This document shows, in pieces, positions 21,275-34,300 of a stretch of 64,000 bases of DNA; position 1 is the first letter of the stretch; every line of letters starts with the position of its first letter. Location of the stretch: the NCBI RefSeq assembly GCF_036884655.1, contig NC_088342.1:37320001-37384000 (forward strand). The letters are read 5' to 3'. This DNA comes from Musa acuminata AAA Group (lineage: Eukaryota > Streptophyta > Magnoliopsida > Zingiberales > Musaceae). The position numbers were made by a program, and so were the translations under genes. The notes below the pieces were generated by a model that was not told the origin of the DNA, did no database searches, and saw only the letters and a program-made list of their open reading frames with translations.

Positions 21275-22870
21275 GGTGCGCCGGAGTGGGAGAAGAAATC
21301 CGAGGGGGGAGAGATGCCGTCGCATTAATACACGAGAACAGGGGTAAACCGGTAAATTTGAACAAAGAAAAGACGAATTCTTTAACCGATGATTCGGAGG
21401 GTCCCTCCCACCTTCGAAGTTTGACGATGCGAGTTGGGAAATCTCCGCCGTCGATTTCATTGATAACTTCTGCCTTCCGAAGTTTAAACGGACACGATGC
21501 GATTTCGCATGTATATTCAATGTATCATGTGGGATGCAAACAATAAAAGAGGGAGAGAGATTCGCAGGCGCGAGATGGCATGCAGCGATATAAAGCTAGG
21601 GCAAAGGTCACGGAAATAACTATTTACTCTTATGTTCGATACCCGTCTCGCAACCTTCCTTTTCGTTGGCGGCAGGGCGGCAATTCCACACCATGACATC
21701 GGAGGTACACGAGCGGGTAAACGGCGGGGGATGTAAGACTACGGTTTGTGGTTGGTACAGTTAGAATACTGGTGGAAGAAGGTGGCTGCTGCGTCATCGA
21801 ACCACTTCTCCGGACGCAGATTCCGAGTTCCACCTCGTGCCATGCGCTAATAACGATAAGGTCCTTTGTAATTTCTATATTTCTATCTCTAAATCCAGCT
21901 TTATCAAAAAAATATACATATATCATTATGAAATAATTACAGTTTAATTAAAATTCCAAATAATAAAATATTATATTTATGAAAAAAATATTATTATAGT
22001 TAATTTATGTATTTGAATTTAATTAATTATTAATAAAAAAAAGATATGCAAAAACTTTTTCAATTTATTTAATTATTGAAAAATCTGAGTTTTTTTTTTT
22101 AATTGGTGTTCTATTTTATTTTTCTTCGTCAGCTTTCGCTTTTTTATATACACTAAAAATGTCCGGCAAAGAAAAGCTTCCATCCTTTTGCATTGGATTG
22201 ATCCATAAGATAATCGATACATTACTATGTCAATTACAATCCTATTTAATAGAATTAAAATGTTTTTTAGCCTCAATAGAAATACTATAAATTAATTTAA
22301 TTTAATAGAAGTGGGTCTTTAAATATTATATCCCCATGACCTAATAATCAGATTGGTTTGATCTTTAATTTTGCCTTGACTTCATCGTCAAGTCTCCAAA
22401 AAAAAAAGACCTTATCCCCTCCCTCTCAAATTCCTTTGACTGATATCCTAAGAAAAATTCTTCCAATATTATTAGTCACTGTACAAATAAATGCCAGTAG
22501 ACTTTTGCATCAGTAACATATCAAAGATCCTTTTAATTTTAATTAGCGTAGAAAAGTCAGTAGAGGTTTGGCATCCAACTTCAGATGTTAGATGGAATTA
22601 GTAATTCTTCTTCTCCCCCTGTGGAGATATTTCAGATGTAGGTCGAATCATCTGCTCCGGTGGAAATGGAAGGGATGCCACCACCAACTTCAGCTTGATT
22701 CGGAGCTTTGATCCAAGGAGTGATATTTCTGCAACAGTCTGCATCAAAAGGAAGCAAAAGTCACTCGATGATTCAAGAAACCAGCCTCCTCCTTCCTCCA
22801 CTTGCGTCTTACATAGAGCAGCCTCCGTTTAGGGTTTCCTGTTTCTCCTCCCACCGAACCCTACGCCAAG
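21275..22870. other. upstream region of the ABCC13-like gene and intergenic DNA
   Basis: The first 300 bp upstream of the start codon at 21274 should hold the 5' UTR and promoter. No clear TATA box was identified. From about 21900 the sequence becomes very AT-rich. No gene is recognised; a minus-strand frame at 22598-22801 has no family resemblance. Confidence 0.4.
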
Positions 22871-22873
22871 ATT

Positions 22874-22912
22874 GAGCTCTCGCTCTCGCTCTCGCTCTCG
22901 CTCTCTCTCTCG
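22874..22912. repeat. (CTCTCG)n microsatellite
   Basis: About five copies of ctctcg followed by a short ct run. Confidence 0.8.
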
Positions 22913-23155
22913 ACAGCTGATTGGTAGATGCCGTCCTTCGTACATGTACATCCATCGACATCGTCACGGAGGAACGTCACCGTATCCACCGCATCATCTG
23001 CCCGAGGCTGGAAGCGACCATAGGATGCCTGTCGACAGCTGATTGGTCATCGGCGTCCTTCGTGTACGTGTACCAACATAACGTCACCGTACCGACGCAT
23101 GATCTACCGCCAGATGCTCTCGTTTACGTGGCAACGTCCGCAGCCGTCAGATTTG
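22911..23155. repeat. two-copy tandem repeat, 122-bp period
   Basis: cgacagctgattggt followed by a cgtccttcgt block, then acgtcaccgta, occurs from 22911 and again from 23033. The copies have diverged by substitutions and small indels. A 130-codon frame spans both copies but matches nothing known. Confidence 0.6.
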
Positions 23156-23319
23156 ATTGGACCGCGATTCCGCGTCTTCACCGGACACCGTTTTGGCGGA
23201 TCAATTCGTGGTTTGGTTCGCCCGCTAGCGGTGTCGCTTTGATGCGCGTGCTTTTGGCTCGTCGAGGTGCGACGCGCGTGTCAATCATAGGTCGACGGTC
23301 AACGTATGGATGACGTGGA

Positions 23320-25480
23320 TATTTGTAGGATCAAATATTTATATCAAATTGAATCTCATCGATTTTATGGACGAAAATACTGTATCTACTGTCATGCTTA
23401 AAAATAATATTAAAATAAAATTTTAAAAAAAAATTTATAGAGAAAATATTATAGAAGGAGATAAGATATCCTTTCTATTAATATCTCACTTAATTTTTTA
23501 ATAAAATCTTCGAAAACACAAAAAGAAAAGATGAAACAATTGAATGGCATAATCTTATTTCGTTTCCCAACAAAACTTATTTCTCTTTTAATTTTTAATC
23601 ATATAAAAAAAAATTAATTTTATTTCAGTAAGTGATAATACGTATTGTATTTTCGTCAATAAAATAGAGAAAAAAAATATAATTAAATATTGTTTTTATA
23701 TAAATATAAAATTTTTAATATAATTATTAAAAATATTTTATTATAAGAGATAATAAGTCTCTCAAAATGAAGTGGCCCTCCAAACCAACAGGAGATGACA
23801 TGACACTTGTTATTGCGAAAGGACGAATCTGATGCTTCCGAGTCTCGTAGGGTTAGACCTCGAGAGACGACGACACATGCGATGGCAAGAGAAAGCTAAT
23901 GTGGAGATCTAACCAGCAGATAGCAGCCGATGATGCAGTGGTGATGGCGACGAGAATCGCGACGTGGGAACTTTTGGTGGTGTGGAAAATGGACACATCG
24001 AGCTTCTTTTGTTCTGATCATGAAAAGTTCATGGAAACTTGGTCCTTTTTTATGCCTTCTTGTTTTGTCGTCTTAATGACTGATAAGGTGTTGTGACATG
24101 AACAGTAGATAATCGAATAAACATTGACCGGAGATGATCACCTCAATCAGTCCTCTAAGGACCATGTGATTTAATGTTCTTTGTGTCTCAAGTGGGGCAG
24201 AAAATATTGGTGATTAATTATCATTAGGTGTCAAAAATCAAAAGAACATTTTAAAAGTAATAATACAAAAATATATTTAAAAATTAACATAAAAAATAAA
24301 TATGATAACTTTCTTTCATGTCTAAAAGTAAACTCAAACCTAAATTGTCTAATCTCTTCCTTTCACTTAGTGAAAACCTTATGACTCTTTTCGAATTAAT
24401 TAAAATCTAATTACAACTCTAAACATACATGTGGATTTGCCAAGTCATGGAGAAACTCAATTGTCCCCGAAAAAGAATAGTTATTTTGAAAGTAAAGAAT
24501 ATGGTCGATAAGTATTTTTTGGATTTTATAAGTGAAAAGATAAAAACGAAAAAGTTTACATCAAGAATGAGGAATGCAAGTTCTAAAAGAGTTTGGTTCG
24601 AATGAAAAAAATAATTATAAAAAAAACAACGACTGATTGCTCTATAGAATATAAATATTTTTTTATGAAAAAATTATATGACATAAACGACAAGAAACTC
24701 AAACTTTTAGTGTATAAATTAATTAATTAACAAGCAAAAAAAAAAAAAAAGGATGATTAACAATAGATTCATGTCATGCATCAAAAACGTAGATAGCATG
24801 AGTTCATGATTCGAGTTATCGACGTGGTATAAATTCTTAGCGTTAATTTATATGTTTCTTGATGATTTTAAACATAATCTATGCCACATTTATTTACACG
24901 ATGAAAATTGTCCACATAGAGCAAATCGTAGGCACTTCGTTTTCTTCATTTTTTTTTTTCTTTGGCAAAAAATAGAGGAGAGTCGTAAGTCAACGCAAAA
25001 GCAAGTCTTCTAAGTCAACTGTTGTACTCTCCTTACGGTAACAAAGGAGAGTCGTAAGCAGTATGACGTTCCCACCCACTTTGCGTCACCAAACGATGAG
25101 TTTGGATCTTTCCTAACTTTACGAGGATCCAATACGTAATCGAACCTAATCTTACACCGATCGAAGAGAAGAAACGAAAGAGAATTGGACATGTAGAAGA
25201 GTCGAATCGCTATCAAAACCATGTCAATATGATGAATTGCCAAGCGTAGATAGTGTGTGGATGCAATCGAGGGTTTTGAAAGATCCAATTGACTTGAGAA
25301 GCTCAAAGACTCAAGCTTGTGTTCACATAGTTGTCCTTTAAATCCAATTTGACATCTTCTTTCTAATTATTCTATACAAAAAAAATAAAAAATAATAATT
25401 AATTACAATGTCGGACCTCAAATTGATTGTGATGACAGAATCATGTATACAAAAAAGAAGACAATACTAAACAAACGAGA
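23320..25480. other. AT-rich intergenic DNA
   Basis: No gene recognised. A gagagtcgtaag motif recurs at about 24976 and 25048 with an unassigned minus-strand frame (25010-25306). The short plus-strand frame at 23899-24096 is unsupported. Confidence 0.4.
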
Positions 25481-25486
25481 CATCAT

Positions 25487-25655
25487 AGTCAATCTTTAGC
25501 ATTGTAGTAGGTCTAGTGGCTCCTTCATGATCACCACAGGTTTGACCTATCAACCTATAGACGAGACTTCAAAGTTGTTAATTGAATCGCTTCGAGATAT
25601 AATACACATCATGATCGAAGGTCACTGTCAACTTATCGCAATGCTTCCTTTGACT
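25487..25655 (+). promoter_or_regulatory. W-box cluster upstream of the WRKY gene
   Basis: Three copies of the WRKY-binding core: AGTCAA (a reversed TTGACT) at 25487-25492, TTGACC at 25542-25547 and TTGACT at 25650-25655. All lie within about 425 bp of the start codon. Group IIa WRKY genes are commonly self- or cross-regulated through such sites, so this fits autoregulation. A TATAAG at 25857-25862 could be the TATA box. Confidence 0.45.
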
Positions 25656-25909
25656 CCCGATCCCCGGTGAATGGCTTCTGTGTTCTTTCCTATCCCAACT
25701 TGTCGTGGATAGATTTCAAGAGACGCATGAGAGATGTGCACCAAGTTACAGTCTGCTTTGAATTGATGACATGCAGAAGCTGACGTCTGGTTGGTGATGC
25801 AGCGTCTCCTACCTCACCATTTCTGCACAACTTCCTGTGAGTCTCCATCTTATTTGTATAAGAACACTCCTCTCCTTACACCTGTTGGATATCTTCTGTT
25901 TGGGTTCTG

Positions 25910-26896
25910 ATGGATTCGAGGTGGACGACTCTCAGCCTTGACCTCGGCGTCGGCCTTCTTCCGTCTCCTGGCCAAGTTTCGGTGAGTTTTAGCTTGCACG
26001 GCCAATGATCTGCTCGATCTAGGGAAGCTGAATGCATAAACATTATGCAGAGAGAGCGTGGATCAGTGCTGGTCGAAGGGAGTTCTTCGAGAAAAGAAGA
26101 GGCTCGTTTGGCGAGCACACAGTTTGGAGATTTAGAAGCCGAGCTGAACCGGATCAGTGAAGAGAACAAGAGGCTTAGTGAGATGGTCAGCAACATGCTC
26201 ACGGACTGCGTTGCTCTAAGCGGCGGCGTGCCTGCGTTGCCGAAGAGGAAGAGGATCGAGACGAACACGGCAGGTGACGACGACCCATGCAAAAGAGTGA
26301 GAGCAGATCCCGTGCCCAACGCCTCGAAGTCCTACGTGCGGATCGACCCGAAGAACACGAGCTTGGTGAGTTCCATCGATCGATGGTCGACGTCGCAAAT
26401 GAAAGGAGCATTGATCAGGTGGTGTTTTGGCGTTGTCAGGTGGTGAAGGACGGATACCAGTGGAGGAAGTACGGTCAGAAGGTGACGAGAGACAACCCAT
26501 TCCCCAGAGCTTACTTCAGATGCTCCTTTGCTCCTTCATGTCCTGTGAAGAAGAAGGTACAGAAAGATCGAGCTTACTCATGTCCCATACGACAGACCGA
26601 CTCACTTGCTGTGTTGGATTCATTAGGTGCAAAGGAGTGCGGAAGACGGATCGATCTTGGTGGCCACATATGAAGGCGAGCATAACCACAAACACCTTGC
26701 GCAGGACGAACTCTACGTCGGAGGAATCCCGTGCCGGCCATTGCAGCAGCGATTCGGAAACCAGGAATCGCCGGGGTTTCACAGGATCCTGGTGGACCAG
26801 ATGGCCTCGTCGTTGACGAAGGATCCAAGCTTCACGGCTGCTATCGCTGCCGCCATATCCGAGAGACTTCTGCAACAGACACCGGTTCCGAACTAG
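25910..26896 (+). CDS. WRKY transcription factor, group IIa (WRKY40-like), 4 exons
   Basis: Exons 25910-25981, 26051-26365, 26440-26556 and 26627-26896 (774 nt, 257 aa), all GT-AG and phase 0. The start gives [15 protein letters not shown], the usual LDL-containing N-terminus. Residues of about 52-73 ([15 protein letters not shown]) form a leucine-zipper-like coil, and PKRKR near residue 90 is a likely nuclear signal. The DNA-binding domain has WRKYGQK at 137-143 and a zinc finger C157-X5-C163-X23-H187-X-H189. The intron just before VQRS, inside the zinc finger, is the position typical of groups IIa/IIb. It is expected to bind W-boxes in nuclear defence and abscisic-acid responses. At 257 aa it is a little short for the group, but no motif is lost. 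Confidence 0.93.
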
Positions 26897-27008
26897 GCGT
26901 GCGAATGAGTACTCAGTATCCTTCCTTCCTCGCGCTCCCAATACAACTTCATTTCATATAGGATCGGGTGGATGTAATCGAGATTCCAACTTGTATATTG
27001 CTCATGCA

Positions 27009-27124
<116 letters not shown>

Positions 27125-28549
27125 GTTGTGCCCATTGAACATATGTTACCTACTGAAATATTTAGGATACTAGATTTCAGTCAAAGAGAACGTTAGTTCA
27201 TTGGTTAGATCCACATTAGCTAATGAGATTTTATCAAAAATAATTTAAGAAATATTTATTTGAATGTTCTTAATTTAACATGTAATGACCGATCGAAAAA
27301 GATCTATATGATCGACCCTAAATAATTGAGACATTGTTTTTCGTTATTGAACTTGAATTCATCCCGATAAGCATTGGTGTTTGTTAAGTGTTATAGCAGT
27401 AACAAAGTTGGAATGGTAACCATATAATTTAGGAACTAAAAAAATAGATGTGTTTCCTTGTATATTTGTTGATATTAGAGAAACATATAAGAATAATGCA
27501 TTTTCTTTCTAACCGAGCTTAGAATACTATAATAGTTTACTATAAACAAACAACTATATACATACGTATATATACATACATTATCCACATTGCCAAGCAA
27601 ATTAAACCAAAGCCATATCTTAGTCTTCTATATCATAGCAATGGACAATAAGCCTACTTCATATAGGTCTTGTTTCTAATTATATTTTATTATAGCACTC
27701 GAAAAAGATACATTAAGACTAAATGGATGCACTGCCGATGATTTAAATATTTTAAGTATTTTGGATGACATCGTTATCATATATATCGAACTAATGAGTC
27801 AATTGTCTCATTTGATCCGACCGTGATAAATAATATCATAGCCGACCTAGTAAAAATGGATTAGCGATACCAAAATACTAGGTCCAGAACTGATTTTAAA
27901 CAACTAAAAAAATAATAAAAAGACTTGTCCGATTAGAAGAACTACTTCTAATCAAATGGACTGATAGTATCCAAATATCGACCAAGAATGACTTTCAAAC
28001 AACTTCAAGAAAATAATAGATGAACTTATCCAATCGAAAGAGTTAACCAACTAAAATAACATATCAAGTAGCGATGAGTTAATAATCACTGTTGCATTAA
28101 GTTTCACCTGAAAACCCAACAAATCAAAATCATTCTAGTGTTAAGAACTTGAAACCCTATCTTCCCCCCTCAAACCGACAATAAATAAAGTCATCACTCC
28201 CAAGCCAATAATAGACTAACGCACTACATCTTACTCGACTTCCACTACCAAACACTTTCCGCTCCACATCTCCTTTAGTTTATCACCACCACCATCATTC
28301 CTTGCCCCCTCACCACATTCTCCTCCAACCCCACCACTGTATTATATTGATTTATCTACTGCAAAATCCCATCCATCTACATGAAAACGACAAGCTTCCA
28401 ATGAAATCGAATGGAAAGGCATGCTTGTGAATGATGAGGAAAGAGAAAGCAAAGTAAAGTCGATAACAGATAGACATGAAGGAAAGGGAAAAGCTAATGG
28501 AGGATGAAGATACCCAAAAGAGAGAGCTTTGACGTGGGCCTTCCTCATC
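27125..28549. other. intergenic, nothing recognised
   Basis: AT-rich DNA between the WRKY and bHLH 3' ends. No coding or repeat feature supported. Confidence 0.5.
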
Positions 28550-31373
28550 TCAAGGAATGGCGGCTCCGTCCTTGCTCCCGGCCGGCCATGGGGCGTCGGC
28601 TTCCGTGCCGCTGCCGTTAGTGGACTGCACTGTCAGCGCGGAGATGGTCGGCGATGCAGGTGCGTCGCCAGCTGCATGATGCGTCGGGCGGTTGAGCTGG
28701 CCGAGGCAGCCGGAGCCAGGAGGCCGGGGATGGCAGGCGGCGGCCGAGGAGATCGCCGAGACGAGGGAGATGGGTATGAGGCAGAGACCTTTCCCCTGGA
28801 GGTACTGCATCGCCGACCCCATGTCCTCCTCCATCAGCTTCGCCACCTGGTTCTCCGCCACCGTCATGCCGCCGTCGTCGCCGCCCACCACGCCATCGAC
28901 TCCCGCCCCGTTCTGCCACCACGTAGAACATTTACTCCGATTGCTTTACATGAGTGCCATGCACAGTCTCCGTCAAGATAGAGCGAACGAATACCTCTGA
29001 AGACATATCAGCCACGAGGGGCGCAACCGCCGCCGCTCCGCCCAACCTGCTCATGCTCAAGACCTGTGTGTTACCGATGCATGTAAATTGCTATTAGTAT
29101 TCCGTACACAATAAAGCAGCAACATACTCCTTAAACAGTCATCTGAGAACCACATAGTGGCAGCACTTGCACGATCACTGTACTGTGTGCAAATCTAGCA
29201 TATCAATAAAAGCATCAGCCAATGGCTAACTACGTTAATGTATCAGTCTCCATGAAAGAACAATGACGAAGTATCAGCCAAGGAAAACTTTTGAGGCATT
29301 GTGAGGAGGGAGGGAAGTTTTTGCCTTGACTTGGAGCTGGAGGAACTTGACGTAGTCGATGATCTCATCCAGCATCAATGCCTTGTCCGTCTGCAGTGAA
29401 AATTATAATGCAAGGTTTACTGACAAGTTTGGAAGGCAATTGCTGGGGAATTGACTGGTAGAGAACACTAAAAATGCATGGATATTCAGCACACATTCCT
29501 CTTACTTCTATTTGACATTTTAACTTGACTATATAAATCTTTTTCATGTTTGTAGTCATTGTTAGATGATCTACATTGTCCACTTCTGGATTAGGTAGGT
29601 TCAGCAGTTAAAATATGGCATCTTGTTCTTCCAAGGCGTAGAAATCTGCATAGTCGGCTTCCAGATGAGGTAGATATAGCAGTGAAAGACAGCATCCAAA
29701 GAGTAGACATGGCATCTTTTTCTTCCAAAGAGTAGAAATCTACATTGTCCACTTCTAGATAAGATAGATGTAGCAGTTAAAACATTGGCATCTCTTTCTT
29801 CCATGACATTGCCATTTCCAGATGAGTTAGACGCAGCATTTAAAAGATGGCATCTTGTTCTTCCAAAGAGTACAAATCTACATTCTACACTGTCCACTTC
29901 TAGATAAGGTAGATAAAGCAGTTAAAAGATGGCAGGTTGTTCTTCTTCCAAGTACTAGAAATCTACATTGTCCACTTCTGAATATGGTAGATGTAGTTGT
30001 TAAAGATGGAATCTTGTTTCTCCAACAAGGACAAATTACATAAGGTGAACAAGTATCATAATGTAAGATTATTAGTTTGCTCACGAAAGGAGTATAGGAG
30101 GGAGAAGGGAACGAAGGGGATGGTGCGAACCTTATTGCCGTTGGGCACCAACTCCTGCAGGGCTTTCATCCTCTCCGCGATTCTCTCCCTCCGAAGCTGT
30201 GCCACAGGAAGCAAACAGAGTCCAACAAGAAGACAAATCAGCTAAAACAGGGTACTGAAGACAAAGAGTTTAGAACAGAGAATGGATGAACGCAGCCAAG
30301 AAGAGTCCAAAGTTTGGAACAGAGAATAAAAGACAGGAAAAACCAAAGAGCATTGAGGAGGAATTGTTCCCCAAAAATTCCATTTTTCGCATGGAAAAGC
30401 GATGAGACTTACTCTTTCAGCAATGCTATGTGGATCCGTCGCCTGCCCTCGCCTCGCCCTCACCCTCGGCCTCGGCGGCGCCGTGACCCCGCAAGCGGGT
30501 GCCGAAGCTGCCGCCGTCCCCGTCCTGGTGCCCTGCCCCATCCCGTAGTTCTGACACGGTTTGGAATTCGGTTAATTCCCAACTTCCCCCAAAAAAAGAG
30601 TCTCCTTTTTCGGTCTACAACAGAGAGAAATGATGGTTCATGAAACCTGGGGATGATGGAGAAGCTGCTGCTGGGTAGGCGCCTGAATCGCCCGCTGGAG
30701 TGATCCCCCGAATCCATTGCTGTAAAGCCCCTCCGCCTCCTTCCGTGCATTAAAGATCGAGTTTTCAGCAGGAAAGGGAGTGTTTTTTTCCCCCCTCTTT
30801 TTATCGCTATTAAAGGAGATTAGGAGGTCGTCGAGAGCGTACGGTGAGATGGGGGGATTTGAAAGGCGCATCGACTTCGTCTCGGGATCTGTCGACGAGG
30901 AGGCCGGAATCCCCGGAACCGCCGCTCCCGAGAGAGAGCGGCAGCGGAAGAAAGCCCCTCGAATCTCCACCGCCGGCCGGCGGCGGTTGCGCGATCGACT
31001 GGAGGAGCAACTGCTGCTGCGCCTGGTGGTGACTGTGCTGACCCAGCTGCAGCAGCATCGACGTCTCCGTCAGCGAGCTCCCACCTCTGCTGGCCTCCTG
31101 CTGCCGGAGCCGCGAGGCCAGCAGCGAGGACTCGTCGTAGGGCACGTAGCGCACTCCCTCTGCCGCCGACGCCACCTCCGGCGCCTTCCCGCCGACGCCA
31201 GCCCCGAAGAGCAACTTGGGGTCCCCCAGCCCCGGCGGCCAGGCGGGGGCGAGGCCGGAGATCATCTGATCGAAGAAGTCGTCGCGGCCGGCGCCGCCTC
31301 CGCCGTTCTGGAGCTCCTGGAGAGCGACGTGTGGCGCCGCCATCCCCTGCACGTCCTTGCCGCTCCGTTGCAT
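28550..31373 (-). CDS. bHLH transcription factor, LRL (bHLH66/69/82)-like, 7 exons
   Basis: Exons on the minus strand: 30843-31373, about 30647-30739, 30413-30550, 30131-30196, 29325-29390, 28995-29063 and 28550-28912, giving 441 aa. The start is the first ATG ([10 protein letters not shown]) at 31373. The N-terminal half is Gln/Gly/Ser-rich with QQQLLLQS and [12 protein letters not shown], as in LRL relatives. The bHLH spans about residues 236-305: [16 protein letters not shown], then [10 protein letters not shown], then [16 protein letters not shown]. It carries the H249/E253/R257 set expected of an E/G-box binder. The conserved [16 protein letters not shown] follows. LRL proteins act in root-hair and tip-growth programmes. 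The exon 2 acceptor is uncertain (phase allows 30739 or 30730). The intron after exon 5 has a GC donor. Confidence 0.9.
29570..30030. repeat. diverged tandem repeats in bHLH intron 4
   Basis: Around six imperfect units of roughly 70-75 bp containing tctacattgtccacttctag, a gatgtagcagttaaaa block and a catcttgttcttccaa block. Units differ by small indels. They are intronic with no coding sense. Confidence 0.7.
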
Positions 31374-34300
31374 CACCTCCGTCACCGAATCTAGGGGTAG
31401 GGATAGGGTTTCGCTCTGTTTCGTCTCTCTCGATGGTGCGCGCGCGCGGGAGGCGGAAGGGAAGGCGGCCGTTTCGTGGTGCGTTTCGTGCTTATGAATC
31501 CACAGTTAAGCTAAGATAACCAAGCGGCTAATGCGATCGCAGTTACCGGCGTTTCTTCGTCGCAGTCGACTCAAGCTTAGTTGAAGTAGCTACCTCATGA
31601 TTGATTGTGGTGAAAGATGTCATTTCATAGGTAAATTATCTATTAATACTCACATTTTGGGTTAAGCAGTTTATAAATATTTTAATATTAATACTCATTA
31701 TTTTCATAGCTCATCAAATTGATAGCTGTTTATAAAATTTAGGCCAATGGTATTGCATTCAAAAAAAAAAAATGAATTTTTCTCAATCAGTCCTTTACAA
31801 GCAGATTAACTTCCTTTTCAATGTAAAGATTTATTAATTCTTTTAATTTATAAAAAAAATATTATTAGACTAATAATATATATATATATATATTTGTAAG
31901 CAAAATAAAATTAGTATTTACTTTGTTAGATGTTGGTGGGGATAACGTGTCTTGACCTGAGGAGTCGAGGTGGAGGTGAACCGTCGATTGGAAGTAGAAT
32001 GATTCAAAGATTAAAAGAGTAAGGATATTATTATTTATAGTCACGGCTTCTTGTGATTAGAAACGATCTTACAGTTATCACTATGTAAATATATTCCCTT
32101 GTATAAAAAAATATCATAAATGGTATACTCATGAACAATGAGACACGCAACAATTCTAATTATATTCTTAACCCTCCAAGGAGAATGTTTCTCCTATTTA
32201 GCAGCTCCACCAGATTCTCTAATTGGCTTCTACTCTGAATTCTCTACACTGCATAGTCCATCTTTAGACCATATGCCTCATGTACAGGGAACAAAGGGGC
32301 CAATTGGTAGGCCAATTTTGACTGTATGGAAAGAGATACACTTTTGTGGGTGGCCAGATGAGTTCTTTGCTATTTTGTGTTCTGGATGAGGCCTGTGTGA
32401 GACTGACTAATTAAGCAATTCATATTTCTTTCAGAAAGAAAGGAAAAATAAAAGAGATCATGGATGAGATCCATCAAAGTTGAATTTGACCTAATCAGTT
32501 GACATATCTCATAAGATCTCTGGATAAAGCTAATCCAGAAGAGCTACAGCCTTGCAACTCACAGAGAACCAAGTGCAGGACAACTTGTAACACACACCTT
32601 TAAGAGATCACTAGTGACAATCTTTAAAGTGTTTTTTTATCAATATCATTCCATCTAAAGGTTCAAGATGTGATTATATATTCTTATGTTTCTATGCATT
32701 TTAGGTGAAAATATGTTGTCATGACTCCTCTAATATTTGTCATGACTCCCTATTAGTGAAAAGACCCCCTGTGCTGAACAAGTATAGTAGTAATGTGGAG
32801 TTAGTGAACCGAGGGAGGGCTTAGAAGGCCAGGAGATAGCTTAATCTCTATAATTACCAAATAAGTAGGTGTCTATCTATCCTTGTGCCAATCATGTACA
32901 ACCCTTCCCTTCCTTGTTTCTTCTTTTGCCTGACGACTATGGCAGCTTTCTAAACTGCGACACCAGCAAAAAGCCAGCATCGGTAGGGTGCTACTCCCTC
33001 TCTAGAAGAGACACTGGACTCCCACAGGTTCCACGGGATTTGATATGTTAATGCGGGAGACCATACTGCTTGTAGAATTGAAATGGGAAATGTTGTTGCT
33101 CTCGTGTAATAAAGACGCATATGATATTGCTTGTAGAATTTGTGGCGTATTGGTTGACAGCTCTTTTTGGTCCTTGGATTATTAGTATTTCATGCTAGCT
33201 CGGGTGATGGGTCTGTGTGTTAAATTATGCAGTACATTTTGGATGGCTTCCAGCTAAAAGGCTGCCGTTTAAACAATGGAATAAGCTGCCGTAGTGTGTC
33301 AGTTCATGATTGAATGATTGTCCCAAAGTTGCCTTTATGCTTGTCGAACAAAGCTGCAGCCACAGAAAAAACAAATGATTGATTAATGACCATCACATTT
33401 CCTTCATACTATTTCATGAGATTCATGCGAATAATTGACTAATGACCATCACATTTCCTTCGTACTATTTCATGAGATTCATGCTAAATCACATAGGCAT
33501 CTTCTCATGTGTAACATGATTCATTTCTTCGCAACATCCGGACTAGAAAACGACAGTGTTTTAGCCTTCAACTCTGACAAGGAGATGTAACCTCGAGAGA
33601 AGCCACTTGATTAAAAGAAAGAAAGAGAAACCAAATAAAGACTTTTTGGTGATGAGCACTGAAGCTTGGAGAACATTAAGGTTACAAATTCATCAAGAAT
33701 TTTCAATCATTTAACAAGAGAAAATAGCTGTTTTAGCTGGAAGGATGATGAGCGGTTGAGGAAACCAGCAAGCAAGCCTCTCACATCACTCACCTGCATC
33801 CAGCTGACAGAAATCAAAGCCATCATGAAGGGAAAACCAAAAAATGACGGTACAAAAAGAACAAAACAAAGTAAGATTGTAACCATCATTTCATAAGTGA
33901 ACCATCTAATTATATCCAGATGCATGTCCGACATAAGGGGATCAATATGCTCGATCAACTTGGCACATTCTCATGCATGCCCAACCGAACAGGCCTCGCC
34001 CAGCCGATGAAAGTTTGGACTCTGGAATTAAGCCTGCAAACATTCTGGTGTCTCTTCGCTTTTCCCAGCAGTAGATCACCAACATTTTAGCATGTACAGT
34101 AAGAATATAAAAAAAAATTGAAGGCGTTAAGCAGAGTTAAATGCAGCAGAGAATACTGTAAAGCATAATAAGCCCAATACATGAACTCGTTGAGCAGAGT
34201 AAAATGCAGCTGAGATTTGTGCAAGCATAATAGGGCACAATAGGACACAAAACTAGCAGAAATTCCCATCTTATGGATGCAAACATACTCCATACTTTTG

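Noticed and set aside
25010..25306. 98-codon minus-strand frame upstream of the WRKY gene
   Set aside because: No family resemblance. It overlaps short direct repeats (gagagtcgtaag) and has no neighbouring exon signals.
28529..29000. Plus-strand frames of 100-150 codons opposite the bHLH last exon
   Set aside because: High-GC antisense shadows of a confidently read minus-strand exon.
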